Source: Amycolatopsis solani (GTDB taxonomy: Bacteria; Actinomycetota; Actinomycetes; Mycobacteriales; Pseudonocardiaceae). From it: a DNA stretch of 64,000 nt. Below, piece by piece: positions 16,309 through 24,025 of this stretch. Positions within the stretch are counted from its first letter, which is position 1. Every line of letters starts with the position of its first letter. Below the pieces are notes generated by a model. It saw only the letters and a list, made by a program, of their open reading frames with translations, made no database searches and was not told where the DNA came from. Location of the stretch: contig NZ_JAWQJT010000002.1 in assembly GCF_033441515.1 (NCBI RefSeq), positions 1,860,001 to 1,924,000 of the forward strand. The letters run 5' to 3'. Both the position numbers and the translations under genes were made by a program.

Positions 16309-17642
16309 CCCGGCGGCGCCACGTGCACCAGCTTCGTCTGGGTCAGCTCGTCGAGCAGCTCCGGCCCGTAGCCGTACCCGTTCCCACTCCGGCCGCGGGG
16401 TTGCGCCGCGCCGCCGGGGGCGCCGCCGAAGACGTTGTTGACCTTCACCGTTCCCGCCGGGAGCTCGCGCCACGCGCGCTGGGCGTTGGCCATCGACGCG
16501 GTCAGGACCGTCGCCGCCAGGCCGTAATCGCCCTTCGCCGCCTCGGTCAGGCCGTGCTCGAAGCTCGGCACCACCTGCACCGGCGCCACCGGGCCGAACG
16601 TCTCCTCCGTCATCACCCGCAGCTCCGAAGCACATTCGGCGAGCACCGTGGCCGGGTAGTGCGCGCCCGGTCCGTCCGGGACCGCTCCCCCGGTCAGCAG
16701 CCGGGCGCCCCGGGAAACCGCGTCGGACACGTGCGCATGGACGTGGTCACGGTGCCGCCGGTCCACCAGCGGCGCCAGCGTCCGGGACTCGGCTTCCTTC
16801 ACCAGCGCGTCCAGGAACTCCGAAGCCACCGCCTCGTGCACGTAAATCCGTTCCACCGCAACGCAGATCTGCCCCGAGTTGGCGAACGCCCCCAGCGCCG
16901 CCTGCCCCGCCGCCCACACCGGGTCGACGTCCGAGTCGATCACCAGCGGGTCGTTGCCGCCGTTCTCCAGCAGCGTCTTCGCGCCCGTCGCCGCCGCGCT
17001 CGCCGCGATCGAGCGGCCGGTCGCCGTGCTGCCGACGTGGGCCAGGACGTCGACGTCGTCGCGCATCGCCAGGATCGCGCCCACTCCCCCGTCGCCGTGG
17101 ACGGTCTGCAGCACGCCGCCCGGGAGCACGCCGGCGAGCAGCTCGCCGAGCAGCTGCCCGGTGTGCGGTGCGCGCTCGCTCGGCTTGTGCACCACCGTGT
17201 TCCCGGTGGCCAGCGCGGCGCCGAGCAGTCCGCACGCGACCGCGACCGGGTCGTTCCACGGCGTCAGCGCCACGACGACCCCGCGCGGCTCCGGCACCAT
17301 CAGGTCCGTCGCGCCCGGGTCGCCCAGCAGGCTGCGGCCGCGGTGGACCGGCCCGAGCTCGGCGTACTGGTCCAGGGTGCCCGCCCCGGCGAGCACGCCT
17401 TCGCGGGCTTCCTCGCGCGGCCGCCCGGTTTCCGCTTCGTTCAGCTTCGCCAGCTCGTCCGCTTGGGCGCGCAAGCGCTCCGCGGCCGTGTGCAGCAACG
17501 CGCCGCGCTCGGCGGCCGGCGTCCGCGCCCAGGCGGGCAGGGTCTCGTTCGCCAGCCCCAGCGCGGCGTCGATCTCGTCTTCGCCCGCGGCCGGCACGCT
17601 GCCGACCACGCTGCCGTCGGCCGGGTTCCGGATCTCGATCAT
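16305..17642 (-). CDS. Aldehyde dehydrogenase family protein
   Basis: The 445-residue product is an NAD(P)-dependent aldehyde dehydrogenase. Family motifs are GVVVALTPWNDPVAVACGL, GNTVVHKPSERAP, HVGSTATGRSIAA, LLENGGNDPLVIDSDVD, which contains the general-base Glu, and FANSGQICVAVERIYVHE, which contains the catalytic Cys. TEETFGPVAPVQVV also fits. It is slightly shorter than the usual 480 residues. The ATG at 17642 is preferred over a GTG two codons upstream because GGAGGAGG lies 5 nt before it. A stress-type promoter sits at 17670-17694, back to back with the promoter of the heptose fusion gene. Confidence 0.92.
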   Translation of the reverse strand: MIEIRNPADGSVVGSVPAAGEDEIDAALGLANETLPAWARTPAAERGALLHTAAERLRAQADELAKLNEAETGRPREEAREGVLAGAGTLDQYAELGPVHRGRSLLGDPGATDLMVPEPRGVVVALTPWNDPVAVACGLLGAALATGNTVVHKPSERAPHTGQLLGELLAGVLPGGVLQTVHGDGGVGAILAMRDDVDVLAHVGSTATGRSIAASAAATGAKTLLENGGNDPLVIDSDVDPVWAAGQAALGAFANSGQICVAVERIYVHEAVASEFLDALVKEAESRTLAPLVDRRHRDHVHAHVSDAVSRGARLLTGGAVPDGPGAHYPATVLAECASELRVMTEETFGPVAPVQVVPSFEHGLTEAAKGDYGLAATVLTASMANAQRAWRELPAGTVKVNNVFGGAPGGAAQPRGRSGNGYGYGPELLDELTQTKLVHVAPPG

Positions 17643-17669
17643 CCGCACCTCCTCCGTGTCCCCGGCCGG

Positions 17670-17694
17670 TTACCCGCGGGCGGGCGATCGACAC
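17670..17694 (-). promoter_or_regulatory. Stress-sigma-type promoter, minus strand
   Basis: Minus strand: GTGT (17694-17691), 15 nt, GGGTAA (17675-17670), followed by a 27-nt leader with a strong ribosome site before the aldehyde dehydrogenase start. Confidence 0.65.
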
Positions 17695-17697
17695 GCC

Positions 17698-17722
17698 GTT
17701 TGACGCACCACCCGGCGGGTAG
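17698..17722 (+). promoter_or_regulatory. Stress-sigma-type promoter, plus strand
   Basis: GTTT (17698-17701), 15 nt, GGGTAG (17717-17722). The GTG start of the GT2-GmhB gene follows after 9 nt without a ribosome site. It forms a divergent pair with the promoter at 17670-17694. Confidence 0.75.
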
Positions 17723-17731
17723 CCCGCAGCG

Positions 17732-19204
17732 GTGACACTCGACTACTCCGTGGTGATCCCCACGACGGGCCGGGAGACACTCCGGCCGTTGCTGGAAACC
17801 CTGCTCGGCGGCGAAGGACCGCGCCCGGCGGAGATCCTCGTCGTCGACGACCGCCCCGGCGGGTCCGAGCTCGACCTGCCCGGCGGCGTCCGCGTGCTCC
17901 GCTCCGGCGGGCGCGGCCCGGCGGCGGCCCGCAACCTGGGCTGGCGCACCGCGAAGAGCGAGTGGATCGCCTTCGTCGACGACGACGTCGTGCTCGCCCC
18001 GGACTGGCCCCGGCAGCTCGCCGCGGACCTGCTGCCGCTGCCGCCGGAAGTCGCCGCCTCCCAGGGCCGGATCACCGTGCCGCTGCCGGCGGACCGCCGT
18101 CCCGCCGACGACGAGCGCGGCACCGCGGGCCTCGAGCACGCCCGGTGGATCACCGCCGACATGGCGTACCGCCGCGCCGCGCTGGCCGAGGCCGGCGGCT
18201 TCGACGAACGCTTCCCGCGCGCCTTCCGCGAAGACTCCGACCTGGCTTTGCGCGTCTCCGAAGCCGGGCACCGGATCGGCCGGGGCGAACGGCTGACCAC
18301 GCACCCGGCTCGCCGCGCCGGGTTCCTCTACAGCCTCAAGTCCCAGCGCGGCAACGCCGACAACGCGGTGATGCGCCACAAGCACGGCGCGCTGTGGCGC
18401 CAGCGCACCGGCGCCGGGCCCGGCCGGCTGGGACGGCACGCACTGTCCACTGTGGCCGGACTCGCCGCCATCGTGCTACCCCTGGTGCGGCAGCGGAGAA
18501 AGGCCGTCCTCGCCGCCGCGCTCTGGGCGGGACTGACCGCCGAGTTCGCCACCCGCCGGATCCTGCCGGGCCCGCGCACCCCCGGCGAAATCGCGCGCAT
18601 GGTCGTCACCAGCGCGCTGATCCCGCCCGCCGCCTGCTACCACCGCCTACGCGGGGAGCTCGCGGCGCGGCGGCCCCGGCCGCCGGTCGCCGTCCTGTTC
18701 GACCGCGACGACACGCTGATCGTCGACGTCCCCTACCTCGACGACCCGGCGGGGGTCCGCCCGGTCCCCGGCGCCGTCGACCTGGTGCGGAGACTGCGGG
18801 AAAACGGGATCCCGGTGGGGATCGTGAGCAACCAGTCGGGAGTCGCGAAAGGACTGATCACCCCGGACCGGCTCGCGGCGGTGAATGCCCGCGTCGAAGA
18901 GCTGTTCGGCCCCTTCGGCACCTGGCAGGTCTGCGTCCACGACGACGGCGACGGCTGCGACTGCCGCAAGCCCCGCCCCGGGATGGTGCTGCGCGCCGCC
19001 GGCGAACTGGGCGTCGACCCCGCGTCCTGCGTGGTCATCGGCGACACCGGGGCCGACGTCGAGGCCGCGCTCGCCGCGGGTGCCCGCGCGGTGCTGGTGC
19101 CCACCGCCCGCACGCTCGGCCCCGAGATCGACCGGGCGCGCCGGGACGCCGCCGTGGCCCGCGACCTGGCCGAGGCGCTGCGGGTGGCCGGGGTCGCCGG
19201 ATGA
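17732..19204 (+). CDS. Fusion of GT2 glycosyltransferase and GmhB-type heptose-bisphosphate phosphatase
   Basis: The protein has 490 residues. Residues 1 to about 230 form a GT-A glycosyltransferase, with YSVVIPTTGRETLRPLL, VVDDRPGGSEL, WIAFVDDDVVLAPDW and FREDSDLALRVSEAG. Two hydrophobic stretches follow (about 240-300). From about residue 320 there is a HAD phosphatase: VAVLFDRDDTLIVDVPYL, GIVSNQSGVAKGLI, and VCVHDDGDGCDCRKPRPGM. The last is the zinc-binding Cys/His cluster specific to GmhB and histidinol-phosphatase-type HADs. Given gmhA and hldE nearby, dephosphorylation of heptose 1,7-bisphosphate is the likely role, supplying the missing ADP-heptose step. The GTG at 17732 is chosen because the -10 box ends 9 nt upstream (leaderless). 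Confidence 0.87.
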   Translation: MTLDYSVVIPTTGRETLRPLLETLLGGEGPRPAEILVVDDRPGGSELDLPGGVRVLRSGGRGPAAARNLGWRTAKSEWIAFVDDDVVLAPDWPRQLAADLLPLPPEVAASQGRITVPLPADRRPADDERGTAGLEHARWITADMAYRRAALAEAGGFDERFPRAFREDSDLALRVSEAGHRIGRGERLTTHPARRAGFLYSLKSQRGNADNAVMRHKHGALWRQRTGAGPGRLGRHALSTVAGLAAIVLPLVRQRRKAVLAAALWAGLTAEFATRRILPGPRTPGEIARMVVTSALIPPAACYHRLRGELAARRPRPPVAVLFDRDDTLIVDVPYLDDPAGVRPVPGAVDLVRRLRENGIPVGIVSNQSGVAKGLITPDRLAAVNARVEELFGPFGTWQVCVHDDGDGCDCRKPRPGMVLRAAGELGVDPASCVVIGDTGADVEAALAAGARAVLVPTARTLGPEIDRARRDAAVARDLAEALRVAGVAG

Positions 19205-20223
19205 CCCGGGTGCTCGTCGCCCGCCAGGACAACCTCGGGGACGTCCTGCTCGCCGGGCCCTGCGTCCGCGCGGTGGCCGCGCACGCGTCGCACGTGACGC
19301 TGCTGACCGGTCCGCACGGCCGCGCCGCCGGCGAGCTCCTGCCGGGCGTCGACGACGTGCTCACGTGGCGGGCGCCGTGGATCGACCCCGAGCCACCGCC
19401 GGTGACCGCGGCGGACACCGGCGCGTTCGTCGAGCTGGCTCGCGCCGGGCGCTTCGACCGGGCGCTGGTCCTGACGTCGTTCCACCAGTCGCCGCTGCCG
19501 CTGGCCCTGCTGCTGCGGCAGGCGGGCGTGCCGTGGATCGGCGCCGTTTCCGAGGACTACCCGGGCAGCCTCCTCGACCTGCGCCACCGCGTCGACGGCG
19601 ACCCGCCGGAGCCGGAGCGCATGCTGTCGCTGGCCGAAGCGGCGGGTTTCCCGCTGCCCCCGGACGATCACGGCGCCCTGGCCTTGCGGCGCCCGCTGCC
19701 GGACACCACCCGGCTCACCGGCGGCGGCCCGTACGTCGTGGTGCACCCGGCCGCGTCCGTGCCCGCCCGCCAGCCGTCCGCGGCGTGGAGCAGGCGGCTG
19801 GTGCGCGCCTTGGTCGACGACGGCCACCGCGTGCTCGTGACGGGCGCGCCCGCCGAGCGCGAGCTGACCCGCGGCGTGGCCGGCACGTCGGCGGTGGACC
19901 TCGGCGGCCGGACGACGCTGCCGGAACTGGCCGCGGTGCTGTCCGGCGCGCGGGTCGTGGTCGCGCCCAACACCGGCCCCGCCCACCTCGCCGCGGCCGC
20001 GGGCACGCCGGTGGTGTCGTTGTTCGCGCCGGTGGTCCCGTCCGCGCGGTGGGCGCCCTACGGGGTGCCGACGGTGCTGCTCGGCGACCAGCACGCATCG
20101 TGCCGGGACACCCGGGCGCGGGTTTGCCCCGTGCCCGGCCACCCCTGTCTCGAGACGATCGATCCCGCCGACGTCTGCCGCGCGGTGACGGCACTGGTCC
20201 AGCCCGGCGCCCAGGTGGGATGA
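19201..20223 (+). CDS. Glycosyltransferase family 9 (heptosyltransferase-like)
   Basis: This encodes a 340-residue GT-B enzyme starting MTRVLVARQDNLGDVLLAGP, a classic GT9 opening. VVVHPAASVPARQPSAAWSR, VLVTGAPAERELT, DLGGRTTLPELAAVL and VVAPNTGPAHLAAAAGTP with SLFAPVVP mark the ADP-heptose-type donor domain. The ATG overlaps the stop of the GT2-GmhB fusion (ATGA). It is the second GT9 in the locus, which fits a glycan with two heptose linkages, or one enzyme per acceptor. The acceptor is unknown. Confidence 0.9.
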   Translation: MTRVLVARQDNLGDVLLAGPCVRAVAAHASHVTLLTGPHGRAAGELLPGVDDVLTWRAPWIDPEPPPVTAADTGAFVELARAGRFDRALVLTSFHQSPLPLALLLRQAGVPWIGAVSEDYPGSLLDLRHRVDGDPPEPERMLSLAEAAGFPLPPDDHGALALRRPLPDTTRLTGGGPYVVVHPAASVPARQPSAAWSRRLVRALVDDGHRVLVTGAPAERELTRGVAGTSAVDLGGRTTLPELAAVLSGARVVVAPNTGPAHLAAAAGTPVVSLFAPVVPSARWAPYGVPTVLLGDQHASCRDTRARVCPVPGHPCLETIDPADVCRAVTALVQPGAQVG

Positions 20224-20438
20224 CCGGGTTCCCATGTCCCCATCGGACGGCGACGGGCACCAGGAAGAACCGGGCTCGAGACGTGGTTCCACGTCCCGTC
20301 GGAAGCCACGGCGACGAGCAAACCGCCGCCCCGCTGGAAGATGTGGTTGGTGCGGCGCTCTTCCCGCTCGTCCTGCTGACGACGATGACCTACGTCGTAA
20401 TGCCGGTGGTGACCCGCCTGCTGCGGCGCCGGCTGTGA
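20220..20438 (+). CDS. Small membrane-anchored protein, unknown function
   Basis: This is a 72-codon frame that overlaps the GT9 stop codon (ATGA at 20220). The N-terminal half is polar and basic. The C-terminal half carries one hydrophobic segment, VVGAALFPLVLLTTMTYVV, followed by a basic tail RLLRRRL, as in single-span membrane proteins. An in-frame GTG near 20283 could give a shorter product that keeps the membrane segment. The first part may not be translated. I do not recognise a family. Confidence 0.5.
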   Translation: MTGFPCPHRTATGTRKNRARDVVPRPVGSHGDEQTAAPLEDVVGAALFPLVLLTTMTYVVMPVVTRLLRRRL

Positions 20439-20446
20439 CGACGGGC

Positions 20447-20471
20447 GTTTACCTCCCGGACGAAGTGGTAG
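20447..20471 (+). promoter_or_regulatory. Stress-sigma-type promoter before the SDR gene
   Basis: GTTT (20447-20450), 15 nt, TGGTAG (20466-20471). One base of the -10 box differs from the GGGTA pattern; the position before a stress-type SDR supports it. Confidence 0.6.
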
Positions 20472-20503
20472 CCGCCCGGTAACACAGAGAAAAGGAGATG
20501 CCC

Positions 20504-21328
20504 GTGCCCACTCCGGCCCCCTTGCCCGCCGAAGCCGCTTCGCCGCGGAGTGCCGTCGTGTCCGGCGCCGACTCCGGTATCGGCCGCGCGGTGGCGGTGG
20601 CCCTCGCCGGCGGTGGCCTCGACGTCGGCATCACCTACCACTCCGACGCCGACGGCGCCGAAGAAACGGCCGCGGAGGTCCGTTCGCGCGGCGTGGCCGC
20701 CCACGTCCGGAAGCTCGACCTGACCGAGCTCCCCGGGGCCGCCGACGTCGTCGACGCCTTCGCGGACGACCTCGGCGGCATCGACGTCCTGGTCAACTGC
20801 GCCGGGACCGGCGGCAGCCAGCGTGCGGTGGACCTGGACTACCGGAAGTGGCGCCAAGTCCTCGACGTCGACCTGGACGGCGTGTTCCTCCTTTCGCAGC
20901 GCGCGGCGCGGCACATGATCGACGCCGGGCACGGCGGGCGGATCATCACCATCACCAGCGTCCACGAGCACGTGCCCCGCGTCGGCGCCGCGCCCTACTG
21001 CGCCGCCAAGGCCGGGGCGGGCGCGCTGACCCAGGTCCTCGCGCTGGAGCTGGCCGAGCACGGCATCACCGTGAACTCGGTGGCCCCCGGCGAGATCTCG
21101 ACGCCGATGACCGGGCAGGCCGACGCCGACCCGCGGGAGCAGGACCGGCCCGGCATCCCGCTCGGCCGCCCCGGGCACGCCGCCGAGGTGGCCGCCGCGG
21201 TCGCGTTCCTGGCCACCCCGGCGGCCGGGTACATCACCGGCACCTCGCTGGTCGTCGACGGCGGCCTGCTCCTGATGGGTGCCCAGCTCGGCACCGCGTA
21301 CCGCGAGCACGACTGGCGTTCCCCCTAG
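20504..21328 (+). CDS. Short-chain dehydrogenase/reductase, glucose-dehydrogenase-like
   Basis: This encodes an SDR of 274 residues from this start. Motifs: AVVSGADSGIGRAVAVALA (cofactor loop), DVLVNCAGTGGS, ITITSVHEHVPRVGAAPYCAAKAG (catalytic Ser and YxxxK), NSVAPGEISTPM, and GYITGTSLVVDGGLLLM. The pattern resembles glucose 1-dehydrogenase-type SDRs that are frequent members of actinobacterial stress regulons. An AAGGAG site at 20492-20497 abuts an ATG at 20498 with no spacing but is 6 nt from the GTG at 20504, so the GTG is preferred; the ATG two codons earlier is the alternative. Confidence 0.88.
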   Translation: MPTPAPLPAEAASPRSAVVSGADSGIGRAVAVALAGGGLDVGITYHSDADGAEETAAEVRSRGVAAHVRKLDLTELPGAADVVDAFADDLGGIDVLVNCAGTGGSQRAVDLDYRKWRQVLDVDLDGVFLLSQRAARHMIDAGHGGRIITITSVHEHVPRVGAAPYCAAKAGAGALTQVLALELAEHGITVNSVAPGEISTPMTGQADADPREQDRPGIPLGRPGHAAEVAAAVAFLATPAAGYITGTSLVVDGGLLLMGAQLGTAYREHDWRSP

Positions 21329-21425
21329 ACCAGGGGCCCGCGTCCTGGCTGCAGGGACCGGCGCGGGTCCCGGCGCGGGCCGGACGGCCTCCCCACGATG
21401 GCCGTCCGGCCCCTTCCCTTCCGCC

Positions 21426-21450
21426 GTTTGCCACCCCCGCCGACGGGTAT
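21426..21450 (+). promoter_or_regulatory. Stress-sigma-type promoter before the DUF4383 operon
   Basis: GTTT (21426-21429), 15 nt, GGGTAT (21445-21450), the best match to the SigB/SigF consensus in the window. It is followed by a 27-nt leader with GGAAGGAG. Confidence 0.8.
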
Positions 21451-21477
21451 CCGCTCCCGGAGGGAAGGAGAAACCCC

Positions 21478-21909
21478 ATGTCGTCCACCGAAACCCGCTC
21501 CCGGGCGGCCTGGCTCCGCCCGGTCGTGGCCGGGGTGGGACTGGTCTACCTGGTGCTGGGCGTCGCGGGGTTCCTGACCCCGGAGACCGCGGAGGTCGGG
21601 CACGAGACGACCCGGGCGGTGTGGATCTTCAGCGTGACCCCGCTGCTCAACCTCGTCCACACGGCGGTCGGCGTGCTCGGGCTGCTCGCCGCGACCCGGC
21701 GCACCGGTTCGCTCATCTACTGCTGGGTCCTGTTCGTGGGCTTCGCCGGCATGACGGCGTACGGCGTCCTGGCCACCGCGTTCAGCACCCCCGAAGACCC
21801 GATCAACCTGAACTGGGCGGACAACGTGCTGCACGGGCTCACCGCGCTCGCCGCGCTGGCGCTCGGCATCTTCGCCGCCCGCGCCGTCAACCGGAAGCAC
21901 ACCGCGTGA
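21478..21909 (+). CDS. DUF4383 domain membrane protein
   Basis: The 143-residue product has four hydrophobic segments: VVAGVGLVYLVLGVAGF; VTPLLNLVHTAVGVLGLLA; YCWVLFVGFAGMTAYGVLA; VLHGLTALAALALGIFAA. The order and the polar motifs between them (ETTRAVWIF, NLNWADNVLH) match DUF4383 proteins of actinobacteria. The molecular role is unknown; they are commonly controlled by general-stress sigma factors. GGAAGGAG precedes the ATG. It heads a run of short, closely spaced genes up to 22860. Confidence 0.85.
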   Translation: MSSTETRSRAAWLRPVVAGVGLVYLVLGVAGFLTPETAEVGHETTRAVWIFSVTPLLNLVHTAVGVLGLLAATRRTGSLIYCWVLFVGFAGMTAYGVLATAFSTPEDPINLNWADNVLHGLTALAALALGIFAARAVNRKHTA

Positions 21910-21920
21910 AGGAGGTTCCC

Positions 21921-22088
21921 ATGCACCGCGAAAGCGACCAGCATTCGCCGCGCGAGGACGACGAGCTGAAGGCCGAGCTGCGCGGGACCCTGCAGGGCAA
22001 CGGCCCGTCCCGCGCCGAGGAATGGCGCGACCCCGAAAACGCCCCCGACGACGACACCGACCTCCCGCCGGCCGGCGGCGGCTCATGA
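21921..22088 (+). CDS. Small hydrophilic conserved-type protein
   Basis: This is a 55-residue, strongly acidic and polar protein (MHRESDQHSPREDDELKAEL then PENAPDDDTDLPPAGGGS). A GAAGGAGG site 5 nt before the ATG supports translation. It sits 11 nt after DUF4383 and overlaps the next gene by 4 nt (ATGA). It is probably disordered. It has no recognised domain; position suggests a role in the stress operon. Confidence 0.75.
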   Translation: MHRESDQHSPREDDELKAELRGTLQGNGPSRAEEWRDPENAPDDDTDLPPAGGGS

Positions 22089-22507
22089 CCGCCGGGGTGA
22101 CGGCGGCGGAGACGCCCACCGTCGTGGTGCACCACCGGCTGCACGCGGACTTCGCCGTCCCGTTCCCGTTGCTGCACCGCCTGCTGGGCCCGCGCAGCGG
22201 CTTGGAACTCGACGCCGGCGGCCTGCGCGTCCGGTTCGGTCCGTGGCTGGTCGAAACCCCGCTGGCCAACCTCGCCGGCGCCGAGGCCACCGGCCCGTTC
22301 AGCCCCCTGCGCGCGCTCGGCGTCCGGCTGTCCCTCGCCGACCGCGGCCTGACGTTCGGCACCACCACCCGGGGCGGCGTCTGCCTCCGCTTCCGGGAAC
22401 CGGTCCCCGGCATCGACCCGTGGGGCAAGCTCCGCCACCCGGGCCTGACGGTGACGGTCGCCGAGCCCGAGCTGGTGGCCGCGACGATCAACCGGATCGT
22501 GTCGTGA
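22085..22507 (+). CDS. Conserved hypothetical protein, unknown function
   Basis: This encodes a 140-residue soluble protein with alternating beta-type patterns (VVVHHRLHADFAVPFPLLHR, GPWLVETPLANLAGAEATGP, LTFGTTTRGGVCLRF, LTVTVAEPELVAATINRIV). It looks like a compact beta-rich domain of the kind found in actinobacterial proteins of unknown role. It is translationally coupled at both ends (ATGA with the previous gene, GTGA with the next), so it belongs to the DUF4383 operon. Confidence 0.75.
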   Translation: MTAGVTAAETPTVVVHHRLHADFAVPFPLLHRLLGPRSGLELDAGGLRVRFGPWLVETPLANLAGAEATGPFSPLRALGVRLSLADRGLTFGTTTRGGVCLRFREPVPGIDPWGKLRHPGLTVTVAEPELVAATINRIVS

Positions 22508-22860
22508 CCCGCCTGCTCGCCGTCGCCGTCGACTGCCACAAGCCCGACCTGCTCGCCGAGTTCTGGGCGGCGGCCCTCGGGCACGGCGAAGTCCGCACGT
22601 GGACCGATTCCCACGGCCTGACCTACCGGCAGCTGGACCTCGGCGACGGGCCCGCGCTGCTCTTCCAGGAAGTACCGGAGGACAAGTCCGGCAAGAACCG
22701 GCTGCACCTCGACCTCGCGCCGGAGCAGCTGGACCAGCGGGCGGAGGTGGAACGCCTGGTGCTGCTGGGAGCGAAGGTCCTCGACGACCCGCCGGACGAC
22801 CCGTGGATCGTGCTCGCCGACCCGGAGGGCAACGAGTTCTGCGTCCTCCCGCCCCGCTGA
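22504..22860 (+). CDS. VOC (glyoxalase/bleomycin-resistance) family protein
   Basis: The 118-residue product is a single VOC domain made of paired beta-alpha-beta-beta-beta units. Visible features are AVAVDCHKPDLLAEFWAAAL, LTYRQLDLGDGPALLFQEVP, NRLHLDLAPEQLDQRAEVE and VLADPEGNEFCVLPP, the usual end of VOC proteins. The His in RLHLDL and the Glu in GNEFCV sit at the positions that bind metal in enzymatic members. The substrate is unknown. The GTG start overlaps the previous stop (GTGA). Confidence 0.88.
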   Translation: MTRLLAVAVDCHKPDLLAEFWAAALGHGEVRTWTDSHGLTYRQLDLGDGPALLFQEVPEDKSGKNRLHLDLAPEQLDQRAEVERLVLLGAKVLDDPPDDPWIVLADPEGNEFCVLPPR

Positions 22861-22861
22861 C

Positions 22862-23284
22862 TCAGGCCTGGCCGACCGGATCGGCGGAGTAGGCGGCCAA
22901 GCGGTCCTCGAACCCGTCCGGGGCGCCCGGGGTCCGGAAGCCCGGCGGGTCGGGTTGTCCCGGGTAGTCCTCGCCGTACATGTCCCGCACGAACGCCACG
23001 ACCTCGTCCGGCGACGGCAGGACGTCCACCCCCAGGTAGGCGAGGGCGATGACTTCGTCGCCCGACGGCGATTCGACCGCCGCCGACCAGCCGTCGCGCT
23101 CGTCCCACAGCAGCGCCGCCTCGTGGTCCGGGAAGCGGTCGAGGCGCTGGTCGAGGGCCAGGTAGCCCCCGGCGGGCACGGCGACGTCGCAGAACCAGGC
23201 GGGCACGTCCAGCTTGGCCGCCACGGCCAGCAGGTACTGCCGCAGCCCGCGCGCCGCCACGCCGAGCCCGTCCCGTTCGATCAT
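22862..23284 (-). CDS. DUF6292 family protein
   Basis: This encodes a 140-residue soluble protein with GLRQYLLAVAAKLDVPAWFC, AGGYLALDQRLDRFPDHEAA, LLWDERDGWSAAVES and VIALAYLGVDVLPSP. These patterns match the DUF6292 family that I know mainly from Pseudonocardiales; its function is unknown. It converges on the VOC gene with a 1-bp gap. A GTTG-N15-GGGTAA promoter lies 39 nt upstream of the ATG. Confidence 0.75.
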   Translation of the reverse strand: MIERDGLGVAARGLRQYLLAVAAKLDVPAWFCDVAVPAGGYLALDQRLDRFPDHEAALLWDERDGWSAAVESPSGDEVIALAYLGVDVLPSPDEVVAFVRDMYGEDYPGQPDPPGFRTPGAPDGFEDRLAAYSADPVGQA

Positions 23285-23322
23285 CGCGCCTGCCCATCCC
23301 CGATCGGTGCCCCTGCCGGGTG

Positions 23323-23347
23323 TTACCCCGTCACCCACTCGGTCAAC
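23323..23347 (-). promoter_or_regulatory. Stress-sigma-type promoter before the DUF6292 gene
   Basis: Minus strand: GTTG (23347-23344), 15 nt, GGGTAA (23328-23323), upstream of the start at 23284. Confidence 0.65.
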
Positions 23348-23374
23348 CCGACCTGCCCCGGGCGGAGCAGTGCG

Positions 23375-24025
23375 TCACCGGTCGAGCAGATCCAGCACGT
23401 CTTCGTCCCCGATCTGGTGGAAATCCGCGTACCACTGACCGACGGCGCGGAAGCTCGGCGGTTCGGCGACGCAGACGACGTCGTCGGCTTCGCCCAGCAA
23501 CCGCGCGGCCGCTTCGGGGGCGGCCACCGGGGCGGCGAACACCACCGTCCGCGGCTCCGCCGCGCGTAGTTCGCGCAGGGCCGCTGTCGCGGTGACGCCG
23601 GTCGCCAGCCCGTCGTCGACCACGATGACGTCCCGGCCGGGGAGACGCACCGGCGGCCGGCCGGCGCGGTAGCGCTCGAGCCGGCGGCGCGCTTCCGCCC
23701 GCTCCCGGTCTTCCGCCCGCACCATCCGGGCGGCGGTCAGCTCGAGCGTGCGGAGGATGGCCTCGTCGTAGTACGCGGGGCCGTCCGGCGTCACCGCGCC
23801 GACCCCGTATTCACGCCGCCCCGGCGCGCCGATCTTGCGCGCCACCACGACGTCCAGTTCGGCGCCGAGCCGCCGGGCGACCACGGCGGCCACCGGGACG
23901 CCGCCGCGGGCGAGTCCCAGGACGAGCGGGTCCACCCAGCTCCGGCCGCGGAGCTCGGCGGCCAGCCGCCGGCCGCCGTCGTCGCGGTCGGCGAACACCC
24001 GCGCCGCGCCGTCCCGGGTGACCAT
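23375..24025 (-). CDS. Phosphoribosyltransferase domain protein
   Basis: The 216-residue product has a type I PRTase core. The PRPP-binding loop is DVIVVDDGLATGVTATAALR (residues about 130-150), and LGLARGGVPVAAVVARRLG and VVVARKIGAPGRREYGVGAV supply the PPi loop and flexible loop. This subtype, often encoded near stress genes in actinobacteria, is annotated as a putative phosphoribosyltransferase with unknown base specificity. The ATG at 24025 is preceded by GGAGGGA. The context of stress-type genes fits a salvage or stress role, but none is demonstrated. Confidence 0.87.
   Translation of the reverse strand: MVTRDGAARVFADRDDGGRRLAAELRGRSWVDPLVLGLARGGVPVAAVVARRLGAELDVVVARKIGAPGRREYGVGAVTPDGPAYYDEAILRTLELTAARMVRAEDRERAEARRRLERYRAGRPPVRLPGRDVIVVDDGLATGVTATAALRELRAAEPRTVVFAAPVAAPEAAARLLGEADDVVCVAEPPSFRAVGQWYADFHQIGDEDVLDLLDR

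Noticed and set aside
20234..20482. 82-codon plus-strand frame overlapping the small membrane-protein gene
   Set aside because: It is Arg/Pro-rich without a membrane segment, runs through the stress promoter of the SDR gene, and is less plausible than the ATGA-coupled frame at 20220.
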